Shown piece by piece: positions 1 through 8,008 of a stretch of 64,000 nt of DNA. The stretch covers positions 434,001-498,000 of the forward strand of contig NZ_CP014337.1 of assembly GCF_002024805.1 (NCBI RefSeq), read 5' to 3'. The translations under genes and the position numbers were made by a program. Source of the DNA: Elizabethkingia bruuniana. GTDB taxonomy: Bacteria; Bacteroidota; Bacteroidia; Flavobacteriales; Weeksellaceae. Each line of letters starts with the position of its first letter. The first letter of the stretch is position 1. Under the pieces are notes generated by a model. The model made no database searches and was not told where the DNA came from. It saw only the letters and a program-made list of their open reading frames with translations.

Positions 1-2
1 AC

Positions 3-50
3 GAAGACGAAATTCAAGAGGCTTTGTCCGGTATTTTGAGAAATAGATAA
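3..50 (+). CDS. 3' end of a truncated coding region
   Basis: An open frame enters from the left edge and ends at TAA in 48-50, giving a C-terminus that ends GILRNR. It is acidic and helical-looking, but too short to assign. It converges with the minus-strand pnuT gene, and only about 76 bases separate them. It could be a chance open frame, since only 16 codons are visible. Confidence 0.35.
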   Translation, partial: EDEIQEALSGILRNR

Positions 51-126
51 CCTAAACCTTGTTTTTAGAATAGATACTCATTTTTAGCTATTATCTATAC
101 TGTTCAGTTTGAGTCTTTCTGCGAAT

Positions 127-720
127 TTATTGACTTATCTTACTCTCCCTAAATATCCTTCTCCAGTTAAAATATCCTGAAACAGCCACACTGAATAGAA
201 TAACGCTCAATATAGCATACAGGTAAAGCGATTTGTGGACCATCAAAGGAATTGAGATCAGGTTGCTGACGTTCAGTAATATCCAGTTTTCAATTTTACG
301 TTTAGCCATCAGCCACATACCAGCCCATGCAAAAGCACTTACACTGGCATCCCATATTGGTACGTCCGAATTTGTAAAGTGGGTAAGAGCGAAATAAAAA
401 ATACCGAAACTAAAAACAACAATGCCTGCAGTTTTTAGCTTATCTGTATTATCTGTATAAGAAATAGGAGCTTCGTGCTTTGCTTTTCCATACTTCCAGT
501 AAAGCCAGCCATAGATACTCATAACCAGATAATAAAGGTTGAGTGTGAACTCGGCATAGAGTTTAGCATTGAACATTACGATTAGTGTAAGGATAATACT
601 GACCACTCCAAAGAGATAATTTATCGGATTATTTTGTCGGGATAATACGACCTGAAAAATTGAAAGAATAACACCCAGCCATTCTACCCATGTTGTTTGT
701 TGAATAATTTCCTGCATCAT
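127..720 (-). CDS. pnuT: PnuC-family vitamin transporter, probably thiamine transporter PnuT
   Basis: A 197-residue integral membrane protein of the PnuC family, with about seven hydrophobic segments and the aromatic stretch YGWLYWKYG typical of the family's substrate site. PnuC proteins import non-phosphorylated vitamins by facilitated diffusion and trap them by phosphorylation; members take nicotinamide riboside (PnuC) or thiamine (PnuT). The protein alone does not separate these. A TPP riboswitch lies directly upstream on the same strand, ending about 20 bases before the start codon, which argues strongly for thiamine. The start is ATG at 720; a second ATG follows immediately. No thiamine pyrophosphokinase gene is visible next to it. 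Family call is firm; substrate is inferred from the riboswitch. Confidence 0.85.
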   Translation of the reverse strand: MMQEIIQQTTWVEWLGVILSIFQVVLSRQNNPINYLFGVVSIILTLIVMFNAKLYAEFTLNLYYLVMSIYGWLYWKYGKAKHEAPISYTDNTDKLKTAGIVVFSFGIFYFALTHFTNSDVPIWDASVSAFAWAGMWLMAKRKIENWILLNVSNLISIPLMVHKSLYLYAILSVILFSVAVSGYFNWRRIFRESKISQ

Positions 721-740
721 TGTAATAAATCATTTTGATG

Positions 741-832
741 AGGAGATGACAGATCCCTACGCCGGCATTATCCGGATCAGGTGCGGAAAAACTTCCTGGG
801 TATCATCTCAGCCACTAAGGCACCCCATTGAC
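741..832 (-). promoter_or_regulatory. TPP (thiamine pyrophosphate) riboswitch
   Basis: Read on the minus strand, this carries the THI-element signature in order: GGGGTGCC (826-819), CTGAGATGATACCC, ACCTGATCCGGATAATGCC and GCGTAGGGA, finishing near 752. These are the conserved core blocks of the TPP aptamer. It sits in the 5' leader of the PnuC-family gene starting at 720. No clear intrinsic terminator lies between aptamer and start codon, so control is more likely at translation initiation; that part is inference. Confidence 0.95.
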
Positions 833-1057
833 AGGTGCAAAGATAAAGGTTTTTCGGCTAACAGTTGCTGGTTGACAGTTAATAGTTATCGGTTGTCAGT
901 GCCTGATCTCTAATTAGAAGGTTTTAAGAACTTATTGTTACAATATTAGGTAGTGTTAAAGACTAAAAGACCAAATGTCTATTATCTTATTTCTTGCATC
1001 TTGTATCTTGTTACCTCTTGATATTAACTTCATACTTTATATCTCATATCTTTTCCT

Positions 1058-1065
1058 TATTTTTG
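1058..1065 (+). promoter_or_regulatory. ffh promoter, -7 element
   Basis: TATTTTTG matches the Bacteroidetes -7 consensus TAnnTTTG exactly. Transcription would begin around 1070, about 20 bases before the ATG at 1092. This supports 1092 over an upstream in-frame ATG at 975. No convincing TTG is seen at the -33 position. Confidence 0.55.
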
Positions 1066-1091
1066 CAACTTACCAAAGAATAGATTTAATT

Positions 1092-2456
1092 ATGTTCAAT
1101 AGTTTACAGGACAAACTAGATAAAGCTTTACAAAATATCCAGGGACGCGGTAAGATTACCGAGATTAACGTTGCCGAAACCGTTAAAGAAATTCGTCGTG
1201 CATTAGTAGATGCCGATGTTAACTTTAAGGTAGCAAAAGATCTTACAAAAAGAGTTCAGGATAAAGCTTTAGGACAAAATGTTTTAACATCCATTACACC
1301 GGGACAATTGATGACAAAAATTGTTCATGATGAATTAGTGGATTTAATGGGAGGAACCAATGAAGGACTTAATCTTTCCGAAAAACCAACAATTATACTA
1401 ATTGCAGGTTTACAAGGTTCTGGTAAAACGACATTCTCCGGGAAATTAGCAAACTTTCTGAAGAAGAAAAAGAGCAAAAACCCTTTATTGGTAGCATGTG
1501 ACGTTTATCGTCCTGCTGCGATCGATCAGCTAAAAGTATTAGGTGGTCAGACAGGAGTTCCTGTATATACTGAAGAAGGCAACCTTAATCCGGTTCAGAT
1601 TTCTCAGAATGCAATAGAATTTGCAAAGCAAAACAAGCACGATGTTATCATTATAGATACCGCAGGGCGTTTGGCTATCGACGAAGAGATGATGAACGAA
1701 ATTCGTAATGTTCACCAGTCTGTAAAACCTACAGAAACTCTTTTCGTAGTTGACTCTATGACGGGTCAGGATGCTGTGAATACAGCAAAAGCCTTCAACG
1801 ATGTCCTTAATTATAACGGTGTAGTTCTTACCAAATTAGATGGTGATACCCGTGGTGGTGCAGCATTAACGATCCGTTCGGTAGTAGAAAAACCAATTAA
1901 GTTCATTTCTACTGGTGAGAAAATGGATGCTCTGGATATTTTCTATCCGGAAAGGATGGCAGACAGAATCCTGGGGATGGGGGATGTTGTTTCCTTAGTA
2001 GAAAGGGCTCAGGAGCAGTTTGATGAAGAGGAAGCTAAAAAGCTACACAAGAAGATTGCTAAGAACGAATTTGGTTTCGACGATTTTTTAAAGCAAATTC
2101 AGCAAATTAAAAAAATGGGTAACATGAAAGACCTTTTAGGAATGTTACCGGGAGTTGGAAAAGCTATAAAAGATGTGGATATCAATGATGATGCCTTCAA
2201 GCACATCGAAGCGATTATCCAGTCTATGACTCCGGAAGAAAGAAGAAGACCAAGCACTATTAATATGTCCAGAAAACAGCGTATTGCTAAAGGAGCAGGA
2301 CGCAAACTTGAGGATGTGAACGCTTTAATGAAGCAGTTCGAACAAATGGGTAAAATGATGAAGATGATGCAGGGACCTCAAGGAAAACAGTTAATGGCTA
2401 TGATGGGCAAAGGTATGCCGGGAATGGGTGGCGGAATGCCTGGATTTGGTAAATAA
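1092..2456 (+). CDS. ffh: Signal recognition particle protein Ffh
   Basis: Protein subunit of the signal recognition particle: it binds 4.5S RNA and signal sequences on ribosomes and delivers nascent membrane proteins to FtsY. The 454-residue protein has the N domain (1-95), the GTPase G domain with P-loop GLQGSGKTT (about 106-114), DTAGR and TKLDGD motifs, and a methionine-rich M domain ending in Met/Gly-rich residues. Length is typical of the family. The frame is open back to an ATG at 975, but those 39 extra residues are hydrophobic, absent from Ffh proteins, and lie upstream of the -7 element at 1058-1065. The start at 1092 (MFNSLQDKLDKAL) is therefore chosen. Essential housekeeping gene, apparently transcribed alone. 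Confidence 0.97.
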   Translation: MFNSLQDKLDKALQNIQGRGKITEINVAETVKEIRRALVDADVNFKVAKDLTKRVQDKALGQNVLTSITPGQLMTKIVHDELVDLMGGTNEGLNLSEKPTIILIAGLQGSGKTTFSGKLANFLKKKKSKNPLLVACDVYRPAAIDQLKVLGGQTGVPVYTEEGNLNPVQISQNAIEFAKQNKHDVIIIDTAGRLAIDEEMMNEIRNVHQSVKPTETLFVVDSMTGQDAVNTAKAFNDVLNYNGVVLTKLDGDTRGGAALTIRSVVEKPIKFISTGEKMDALDIFYPERMADRILGMGDVVSLVERAQEQFDEEEAKKLHKKIAKNEFGFDDFLKQIQQIKKMGNMKDLLGMLPGVGKAIKDVDINDDAFKHIEAIIQSMTPEERRRPSTINMSRKQRIAKGAGRKLEDVNALMKQFEQMGKMMKMMQGPQGKQLMAMMGKGMPGMGGGMPGFGK

Positions 2457-2503
2457 AACAGCAAATAATTAATTATTAAATAATAAACACAAGTATTAAA
2501 ATT

Positions 2504-2779
2504 ATGGAAGAGACAACACAACAAAACTACAATCAACAAGTACCTTATAAGTCTGAAAAGAAAGTTGCAGCAGGCGTTTTAGGTATTTTAATTGGAAGCT
2601 TGGGAATACATAAATTCTATTTAGGATATACTAAAGCAGGAATTATTCAACTTATAGCTACATTTGTTACATGTGGTATTGCAAGTGTGATTGGTCTTGT
2701 AGAAGGTATTATCTATTTGACTAAATCTGATGAGGAGTTCGACAGAACTTACGTTCAAGGTAAAAAAGAGTGGTTCTAA
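2504..2779 (+). CDS. TM2 domain membrane protein
   Basis: A 91-residue protein with a polar N-terminal tail of about 20 residues followed by a TM2 domain: a first hydrophobic helix containing GILIGSLGIHKFYLGY, then a turn and a second helix ending in VEGIIYL. The motif G-x-H-K-F-Y-L-G is diagnostic for TM2. Function in bacteria is unknown; the domain occurs as a small inner-membrane protein. It lies 47 bases after ffh and is followed by a strong bidirectional terminator. Confidence 0.88.
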   Translation: MEETTQQNYNQQVPYKSEKKVAAGVLGILIGSLGIHKFYLGYTKAGIIQLIATFVTCGIASVIGLVEGIIYLTKSDEEFDRTYVQGKKEWF

Positions 2780-2802
2780 TTTAACCTTACCACTTAAAAA
2801 TA

Positions 2803-2838
2803 AAAATAGCCTGAGGAAAACCTCAGGCTATTTTGTTT
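2803..2838. terminator. Bidirectional terminator between TM2 gene and aldo/keto reductase
   Basis: A perfect 14-bp inverted repeat (2803-2816 with 2821-2834) around an AAAA loop, with A-rich and T-rich flanks on both sides, serves the two convergent genes. The stop codon of the minus-strand aldo/keto reductase (2828-2830) lies inside the stem. Confidence 0.9.
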
Positions 2839-3790
2839 TCAGTATTTCTTCAATTTGTTGTAATTCATTTTGGGAAAAATCCAGATTGTTAATGCTTTCC
2901 AGATTTTGCTGTAGTTGCTCAACCGAACTAGCTCCAACAAGTACAGATGTTACTCTGTTATCTTTCAATAGCCATGCAATAGCCATTTGTGCCAGTGTCT
3001 GTTCTCTTTCCTGTGCCAGATTATTCAGAGCTGTAATTTGTTGTAATCTTTCTTCGGTAATATCATTCTTCTGCAGAAAGCCATGACTTTTTGCTGCACG
3101 AGAGTTTTCCGGAATACCTTTTAAATAACGATCTGTTAATAATCCCTGAGCCAGAGGAGAAAAAGCAATACACCCAATACCATTATCTTCCAATACATCG
3201 AGTAGACCTTCCTCTGTCCACCGCACAAACATAGAGTATTTAGGCTGATGTATAAGACATGGTGTACCTAATTCTCTTAATATATTAGCTGCTTGCTGCG
3301 TTTGTTCAGCGCTATAATTAGAAATTCCGGCATATAAAGCTCTTCCGCTGCGAACTGCAAAATCCAATGCCTGCATAGTTTCTTCTATTGGCGTTTCAGG
3401 ATCCGGACGGTGAGAATAGAATACATCTACGTAATCCAGATTCATACGTTTCAGGCTCTGATCCAGACTGGATATAAGATATTTTCTGGAGCCCCAGTCA
3501 CCATAAGGACCATCCCACATAGTATAACCAGCTTTAGTAGAAATGAACAGCTGATCTCTGAGAAAGCCATTAAAATTTCTGCTAACGATTTTCCCGAAGT
3601 TTTCTTCGGCAGATCCGGGTACGGGACCATAATTGTTTGCCAGGTCAAAATGAGTGATTCCTTTATCAAAAGCCGTCTTGATAATAGCCTCAGCTGTAGA
3701 GAAGACATCTACAGATCCGAAGTTATGCCATAATCCCAATGATATTGCGGGCAGTAATACACCACTTCTGCCACATCTGTTATATTTCAT
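2828..3790 (-). CDS. Aldo/keto reductase (YghZ / L-glyceraldehyde 3-phosphate reductase type)
   Basis: A 320-residue NADPH-dependent aldo/keto reductase with the (beta/alpha)8 fold. Visible landmarks are the N-terminal GRSGVLLPAISLGLW, the catalytic FDLANNYG block (Asp and Tyr), KAGYTMWDGPYGDWGSRKYL with the catalytic Lys, YVDVFYSHRPDPETP with the catalytic His, the GISNYS strand and the C-terminal VLVGASSVEQLQQNL cofactor loop. The YTMWDGPYGDWGSRK stretch is typical of the E. coli YghZ (Gpr) subfamily, which reduces L-glyceraldehyde 3-phosphate and methylglyoxal. The physiological substrate here is inferred only. Monocistronic. Confidence 0.9.
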   Translation of the reverse strand: MKYNRCGRSGVLLPAISLGLWHNFGSVDVFSTAEAIIKTAFDKGITHFDLANNYGPVPGSAEENFGKIVSRNFNGFLRDQLFISTKAGYTMWDGPYGDWGSRKYLISSLDQSLKRMNLDYVDVFYSHRPDPETPIEETMQALDFAVRSGRALYAGISNYSAEQTQQAANILRELGTPCLIHQPKYSMFVRWTEEGLLDVLEDNGIGCIAFSPLAQGLLTDRYLKGIPENSRAAKSHGFLQKNDITEERLQQITALNNLAQEREQTLAQMAIAWLLKDNRVTSVLVGASSVEQLQQNLESINNLDFSQNELQQIEEILKTK

Positions 3791-3921
3791 CGTTATTTTT
3801 TATCAAAGTTATGTTTTTTAGTCTACATTCTACAAGGCTATGGACAATCATTTTGGTAAGTGAGGGCATCGTTTTTCTTATGACATTCTCAAATTATTTT
3901 TCACTTTTTAAATTAAAAATT

Positions 3922-3929
3922 TATATTTG
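3922..3929 (+). promoter_or_regulatory. Promoter -7 element for the riboswitch-NhaC transcript
   Basis: TATATTTG is an exact TAnnTTTG match ending 10 bases before the aptamer P1 helix, so the transcript would begin just ahead of the riboswitch. Confidence 0.6.
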
Positions 3930-3935
3930 CACTCT

Positions 3936-4010
3936 AAAATTATCAAGAACCCCAAAATTTGGGTAGCAACCTGCAACAATAAGCAAGGTGCTAAAATCGA
4001 TAAGCCGTTT
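3936..4010 (+). promoter_or_regulatory. Compact SAM-clan riboswitch
   Basis: The segment holds the conserved core of S-adenosylmethionine riboswitches: TTATC followed by AAGAA (3940-3949), GCAACC after a first hairpin, and AAGGTGCTAAA after a second. TTATC (3940-3944) can pair with GATAA (3999-4003) to close P1. P2 is a short hairpin (ACCC with GGGT), P3 is CTGC with GCAG-like bases around AACAATAA, and no P4 is present before P1 closes. The usual P2 loop pseudoknot partner is not evident. The class is therefore SAM-I/SAM-IV-like but reduced. It lies about 75 bases upstream of the NhaC-family start. Confidence 0.72.
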
Positions 4011-4082
4011 CCGGAAAAAATGTTGAAATCATCCCTATTTTCTGAAAGTGTGCTGATCAAAATAATTAAAAAATTAGATTGA

Positions 4083-5417
4083 ATGACGACACAAAAGAGC
4101 ACATCTTTACGATCACTAATCCCGTTTCTTATCTTTATTCTGGTGTTTCTGGGAGCCGGAATTTATTACAATGATTTTTATGCATTGCCATCGCCTATAG
4201 CTATTGTTGTAGGAATAATATCAGCCTTCATTATAATTAAAGGAACAATTAAAGAAAAAACATCCACCTTTCTGGAGGGCTGTGGAGATCGGAATATTCT
4301 TACCATGTGTATTATTTATATACTGGCAGGAGCTTTCGCTACTGTATCCAAATCAATAGGAAGTGTAGATGCTATTGTAAATATTGGAATCAATAACCTT
4401 TCACCACAATATTATCCGGCAGGTATTTTCTTTGTTGCTTCATTTTTGTCAATAGCTTCCGGAACATCAGTCGGGACAATTGTAGCATTGGGTCCAATTG
4501 CTGTCGGACTTTCCAATGCAGGTGGCTGTGATATCAATGTTGTAGGAGCAGCATTATTAGGAGGAGCCATGTTTGGGGACAATTTATCTATTATTTCGGA
4601 TACTACTATTGCTGCCACTCAGATTTTAGGTTGTGATATGCGGGACAAATTCCGGAATAATATAGGCTTTGCTCTTCCAGCAGCTATTATAGCATTCTTT
4701 ATTTATATTTACGTAGGAGCAGGAACTAACGAAGTTGCACATAATACTACTCCTGTAAGTTTGTCCTCTGCTGTACTTGTTATTCCTTACCTCGCTGTCA
4801 TTGTACTGGCATTTTTCGGACTGGATGTATTTTTGGTACTGATTATAGGTATTGTACTGAGCGGTATTTTTGGTTTCATTTACCATGATTTTAGTTTTCT
4901 GGATTTTGGTAAGAAGATATATGAAGGTTTTACCAGTATGACTGAGATATTCCTACTTTCCTTACTTACAGGAGGACTGGCAGCTATGGTTGAAAAAGCC
5001 GGAGGAATAGATAATCTTTTAAGACTGATACGAAGCAAAATAAACGGGCCAAAATCTGCATTGTTAGGAATAGGAACCTTTGTAGGTGTTACAGATGCTG
5101 CAACAGCAAATAACACCATTTCTATTGTTATTACCGGTAAAGTGTCCAAAAAGATTACTGAAGAATATAAAATCAGACCAAGAGTAACAGCCTCTATTTT
5201 AGATACATTTTCATGTTTTGTACAGGGAATTATTCCTTATGGTGCACAGATACTTATTCTTACAGGTTATAGCAAGAATACAATCAGCTATCCGGAATTA
5301 CTGAAGAACAGTTTCTATCTTTTCTTACTCCTCATAGCAGTGTTTATTTATATTTATGTCGGAAATATCAAGGAAGACAAAGCAGGCACGGATAATTTAA
5401 ATATTGCAAAAAATTAA
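4083..5417 (+). CDS. NhaC-family Na+/H+ antiporter-like transporter, candidate methionine transporter
   Basis: A 444-residue polytopic inner-membrane protein with around 11 hydrophobic segments. The core motifs GTSVGTIVALGPIAVGL and GGAMFGDNLSIISDTTIAA (Asp-rich, half-membrane helix) identify the NhaC family of the ion-transporter superfamily. Some NhaC-family members (called MetT in comparative studies of the methionine regulon) are under SAM control and are thought to carry methionine. The SAM-clan riboswitch in this gene's leader suggests the same role, although an ordinary Na+/H+ or lactate/malate antiporter cannot be ruled out from sequence. Monocistronic, followed by a terminator at 5533. 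Confidence 0.82.
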   Translation: MTTQKSTSLRSLIPFLIFILVFLGAGIYYNDFYALPSPIAIVVGIISAFIIIKGTIKEKTSTFLEGCGDRNILTMCIIYILAGAFATVSKSIGSVDAIVNIGINNLSPQYYPAGIFFVASFLSIASGTSVGTIVALGPIAVGLSNAGGCDINVVGAALLGGAMFGDNLSIISDTTIAATQILGCDMRDKFRNNIGFALPAAIIAFFIYIYVGAGTNEVAHNTTPVSLSSAVLVIPYLAVIVLAFFGLDVFLVLIIGIVLSGIFGFIYHDFSFLDFGKKIYEGFTSMTEIFLLSLLTGGLAAMVEKAGGIDNLLRLIRSKINGPKSALLGIGTFVGVTDAATANNTISIVITGKVSKKITEEYKIRPRVTASILDTFSCFVQGIIPYGAQILILTGYSKNTISYPELLKNSFYLFLLLIAVFIYIYVGNIKEDKAGTDNLNIAKN

Positions 5418-5532
5418 CATTGATTCATACCAACGGAATATTTTTTTTCTTAACTTTAAGATGTTGAAAATAAGAAAGTGAAATTATTCATCGACATAAT
5501 TGTATTTGAGAATATAAATTTTGAAAAAAATT

Positions 5533-5563
5533 AAGGTTTGCACGTCGGCAAACCTTTTTTATT
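5533..5563 (+). terminator. Terminator after the NhaC-family gene
   Basis: A 9-bp perfect stem (5533-5541 with 5548-5556) around a 6-base loop, followed by a run of T. It lies about 115 bases after the stop codon. Confidence 0.85.
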
Positions 5564-5599
5564 TTGTTGAACCAAAAAAAATGAGATGTTTTGATCTGG

Positions 5600-5629
5600 A
5601 AGTGCAGCCTGTATAGGTTGCACTTTTCT
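5600..5629 (+). terminator. Second hairpin before the pentapeptide-repeat gene
   Basis: An 11-bp stem (5600-5610 with 5615-5625, one G:T pair) with a GTAT loop, then TTCTTT. It could be a reserve terminator or a leader hairpin of the next gene, whose start is 47 bases further on. Confidence 0.5.
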
Positions 5630-5671
5630 TTGGTAATTTGCTAACTTGTGACTTCTTAAAATTTCTGGCCA

Positions 5672-6244
5672 ATGTCTGTTTACGAATTAGATAAAACTTT
5701 CGAAAAGATCAACTTTAAAGAAACTCCTTTGCCAAAAGGTGATTATGAATTTTGCACCTTTAGTAACTGTGATTTTTCCGAAACAGATTTATTTTCGGTT
5801 TCGCTTGCAGAGTGTCAGTTTGTGAATTGTAATTTTAGCCTTACAAAATTTGGAAGGACTAGCTTCAAGGATGTAAAGTTTAATGACTGCAAACTTATGG
5901 GACTGCATTTCGAAAACTGTAATCCTTTTGGTTTATCTTTTCGTTTTGAGGATTGTCAGATTTTACATTCTTCCTTTTATCAGCAAAATATTGCCAAAAC
6001 GCTGTTCAAAAACTGCAGAATTATAGAGACTGATTTTACTGAGACCAATCTTTCCTATGTTGTTTTTGATAATAGTGATCTGTCTGGGTCTGTATTTTCA
6101 GGAAGTATATTAGAGCGGACAGATTTCCGAACAGCAAAATACTTTTCTGTTGATTTGTCAAAAAATAAAGTTAAAAAGGCAAAGTTTTCAGCACACAACC
6201 TTGTCGGCTTATTGGATAACTACGATCTGGAAATTGATTCTTGA
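5672..6244 (+). CDS. Pentapeptide-repeat protein, Qnr-like
   Basis: A 190-residue protein made almost entirely of pentapeptide repeats, A(D/N)LXX-type with Phe or Leu at every fifth position (CTFSN CDFSE TDLFS, then VKFND CKLMG LHFEN and so on), interrupted around residue 90 in the manner of Qnr-like proteins. Such proteins fold as a right-handed square beta-helix that mimics DNA; Qnr members protect gyrase from quinolones. Length and cysteine-containing repeats fit that group, but resistance has not been shown by the sequence. The downstream acetyltransferase has its own promoter. Confidence 0.85.
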   Translation: MSVYELDKTFEKINFKETPLPKGDYEFCTFSNCDFSETDLFSVSLAECQFVNCNFSLTKFGRTSFKDVKFNDCKLMGLHFENCNPFGLSFRFEDCQILHSSFYQQNIAKTLFKNCRIIETDFTETNLSYVVFDNSDLSGSVFSGSILERTDFRTAKYFSVDLSKNKVKKAKFSAHNLVGLLDNYDLEIDS

Positions 6245-6264
6245 GAAAGCTTTGCTTATCTTTG
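6234..6264 (+). promoter_or_regulatory. Bacteroidetes-type promoter for the acetyltransferase gene
   Basis: TTG at 6234-6236, a 20-base spacer, then TATCTTTG at 6257-6264: an almost ideal flavobacterial promoter. It overlaps the end of the upstream gene and puts the transcription start about 10 bases before ATG 6282, which fixes that start codon. Confidence 0.7.
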
Positions 6265-6281
6265 TTACAAACAGATTATTT

Positions 6282-6740
6282 ATGGAACATCAATTTTTCA
6301 GAAAACTGGATGAAGGACAAATAGAAGATATGGTAACGATGATGCGTGAGTTTTATGCAATCGATCAATACCCTTTCAACGAAGATCTTACCAGATCTAA
6401 CTTCCACCAGTTTGTACAAAATCCGGATTTGGGAAGTGCTTTTGTTATGTACAACGAAGGAAATGAGGTGATTGGATATGTAATTCTGACTTATATATTC
6501 AGTTTTGAGTTCGGAGGAAGAATAGCTTTTCTGGATGAACTTTTCCTGAACGAGAAAGCAAGAGGTAAAGGCTATGGAAAACTGGCTGTAGATTTTGTAA
6601 AAGATTTTGCCAAAGATCAGGGTTTAAAAGTAGTCATGCTGGAAATTGAAAGGCATAACAAAAATGCATTGTTACTATACCTGAATAAAGGATTCAAAGA
6701 GCATTACCGTAATCTGATGATTTATTCACCACAAAATTAA
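6282..6740 (+). CDS. GNAT-family N-acetyltransferase
   Basis: A 152-residue acetyltransferase. Motif A is clear: a beta-strand FLDELFLNEKARGKGYGKLAVDFV carrying the R/Q-x-x-G-x-G/A acetyl-CoA pyrophosphate loop (RGKGYG), followed by the MLEIERHNKNALLLYLNKGF segment typical of small-molecule or protein N-acetyltransferases. The open frame extends upstream to 6150 inside the previous gene, but the promoter at 6234-6264 and the family's usual length support ATG 6282 (MEHQFFRKLDEGQ). Substrate unknown. Confidence 0.87.
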   Translation: MEHQFFRKLDEGQIEDMVTMMREFYAIDQYPFNEDLTRSNFHQFVQNPDLGSAFVMYNEGNEVIGYVILTYIFSFEFGGRIAFLDELFLNEKARGKGYGKLAVDFVKDFAKDQGLKVVMLEIERHNKNALLLYLNKGFKEHYRNLMIYSPQN

Positions 6741-6770
6741 TGCTTGTATATTTTATACAATAGATTGTCT

Positions 6771-6795
6771 AAATCCCTGTTAAAGGGATTTTTTT
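6771..6795 (+). terminator. Terminator after the acetyltransferase
   Basis: An 8-bp stem (6771-6778 with 6784-6791) with a GTTAA loop, running into T-rich sequence. Confidence 0.85.
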
Positions 6796-6808
6796 ATGAC
6801 GTATGATT

Positions 6809-6816
6809 TAAATTTG
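6809..6816 (+). promoter_or_regulatory. Promoter -7 element immediately before the MFS start codon
   Basis: TAAATTTG at 6809-6816 is an exact -7 match only four bases before the ATG at 6821, so the mRNA would start at or within a base or two of the start codon (leaderless or nearly so). Confidence 0.55.
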
Positions 6817-6820
6817 CAGT

Positions 6821-8008
6821 ATGGAAAATAGCATACAAAAAGGATTATCCCGATTACAGATTCTGATTATGGCCATTACTGCTGGTGTTAGTGTCGCCAG
6901 CTTGTATTATGTACAGCCTATTCTGGATGAGGTATCCAAATCTTTACATAAATCTGAAAATGAGGTTGGACTTCTTCCGGCTTTAGCTCAGGCAGGCTAT
7001 GGTCTGGGGCTTTTTTTTATTACACCTTATGGAGATAAGATGAACCGGAAAAAATTAATCCTGTTAATGCTTTTTGTACTGGTTCTGGCACTATTTGGAA
7101 TGGCTCTGATCCATAATCTTTATGGGATTTATGTGATGAGTCTGATTATAGGCGCAATGGGTGCAGCTGCTCAGGTTGTAATGCCTATGGCAGCAACATT
7201 GGCAACAGAAAATAAAGGTAAAATAGTGGGAATGGTCTTCACAGGACTACTATCCGGAATTCTTCTTGCGAGAGTGGTAAGTGGTTATAGTGCCAGATTA
7301 TGGGGATGGCAGTCTATCTATATGATTTCAGCTTTTGTCATAATGATCATGATGGTTTTAGTGTATTTTACCCTGCCCAATGTAGGAACGCAATTTAGCG
7401 GAACCTACGGAGAGTTACTGAAAAGTACCATTGCACAGTACAAGCGTTTCCCGAAGCTAAGAAGATTATCCATAATAGGAGCATTGGTATTTGGTGTTTT
7501 TTGCTCATTCTGGACTACAATTACATTTCACCTTACCGGAGAACCATTTTTTCTGAAAAGTGATAAAATAGGTCTATTAGGCATTGTAGCATTGGGAGGT
7601 GCTTTGGTTGCTCCGGTTGTTGGAAGAATGGCAGACAAAGGAAGTCCTGCCCGCGGAATTCTGTATAGTATTCTGGTTGTAGTAACTTCAGTAATCCTGA
7701 TGATGGTATTTCCGTCGAATATATGGATGATTGTATTTTCTGTATTTATAATGGATGTTGGTGTACAGGCCATGCAGATTACCAATATTGCGACAATATA
7801 TACACTGGATGAATCAGCCAATAGTCGGATTAATACGGTTTATATGACGTGTTATTTTATAGGAGGTGCTTTAGGAACCGTTTTAGGTGTAAATTGCTGG
7901 CATTATGGTGGCTGGAATTTTGTGTTGATCCAGTTTATGGTTTTACTTGTGGCAGCAGTTTGTATAGCTATTGTTAACATTAACCCAGAAAAATATAAGT
8001 TGAGATAA
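6821..8008 (+). CDS. MFS transporter
   Basis: A 395-residue major facilitator with 12 predicted membrane helices. The loop after helix 2 reads GDKMNRKKLIL, the classic MFS motif A, and its C-half counterpart is GRMADKGSPA. Helix 1 follows an N-terminal tail of only 12 residues, so a downstream Met at residue 17 would cut into the first helix; ATG 6821 is kept. The best general match is the sugar-efflux/multidrug exporter type, substrate unknown. Its stop overlaps the promoter of the next gene, and no terminator separates it from the copper cluster. Confidence 0.88.
   Translation: MENSIQKGLSRLQILIMAITAGVSVASLYYVQPILDEVSKSLHKSENEVGLLPALAQAGYGLGLFFITPYGDKMNRKKLILLMLFVLVLALFGMALIHNLYGIYVMSLIIGAMGAAAQVVMPMAATLATENKGKIVGMVFTGLLSGILLARVVSGYSARLWGWQSIYMISAFVIMIMMVLVYFTLPNVGTQFSGTYGELLKSTIAQYKRFPKLRRLSIIGALVFGVFCSFWTTITFHLTGEPFFLKSDKIGLLGIVALGGALVAPVVGRMADKGSPARGILYSILVVVTSVILMMVFPSNIWMIVFSVFIMDVGVQAMQITNIATIYTLDESANSRINTVYMTCYFIGGALGTVLGVNCWHYGGWNFVLIQFMVLLVAAVCIAIVNINPEKYKLR

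Noticed and set aside
975-1091. N-terminal extension of Ffh
   Set aside because: Hydrophobic residues outside the family's pattern, upstream of an exact -7 element; treated as untranslated.
2099-2305. Minus-strand open frame inside ffh
   Set aside because: Shadow of the real gene in another frame with no family features.
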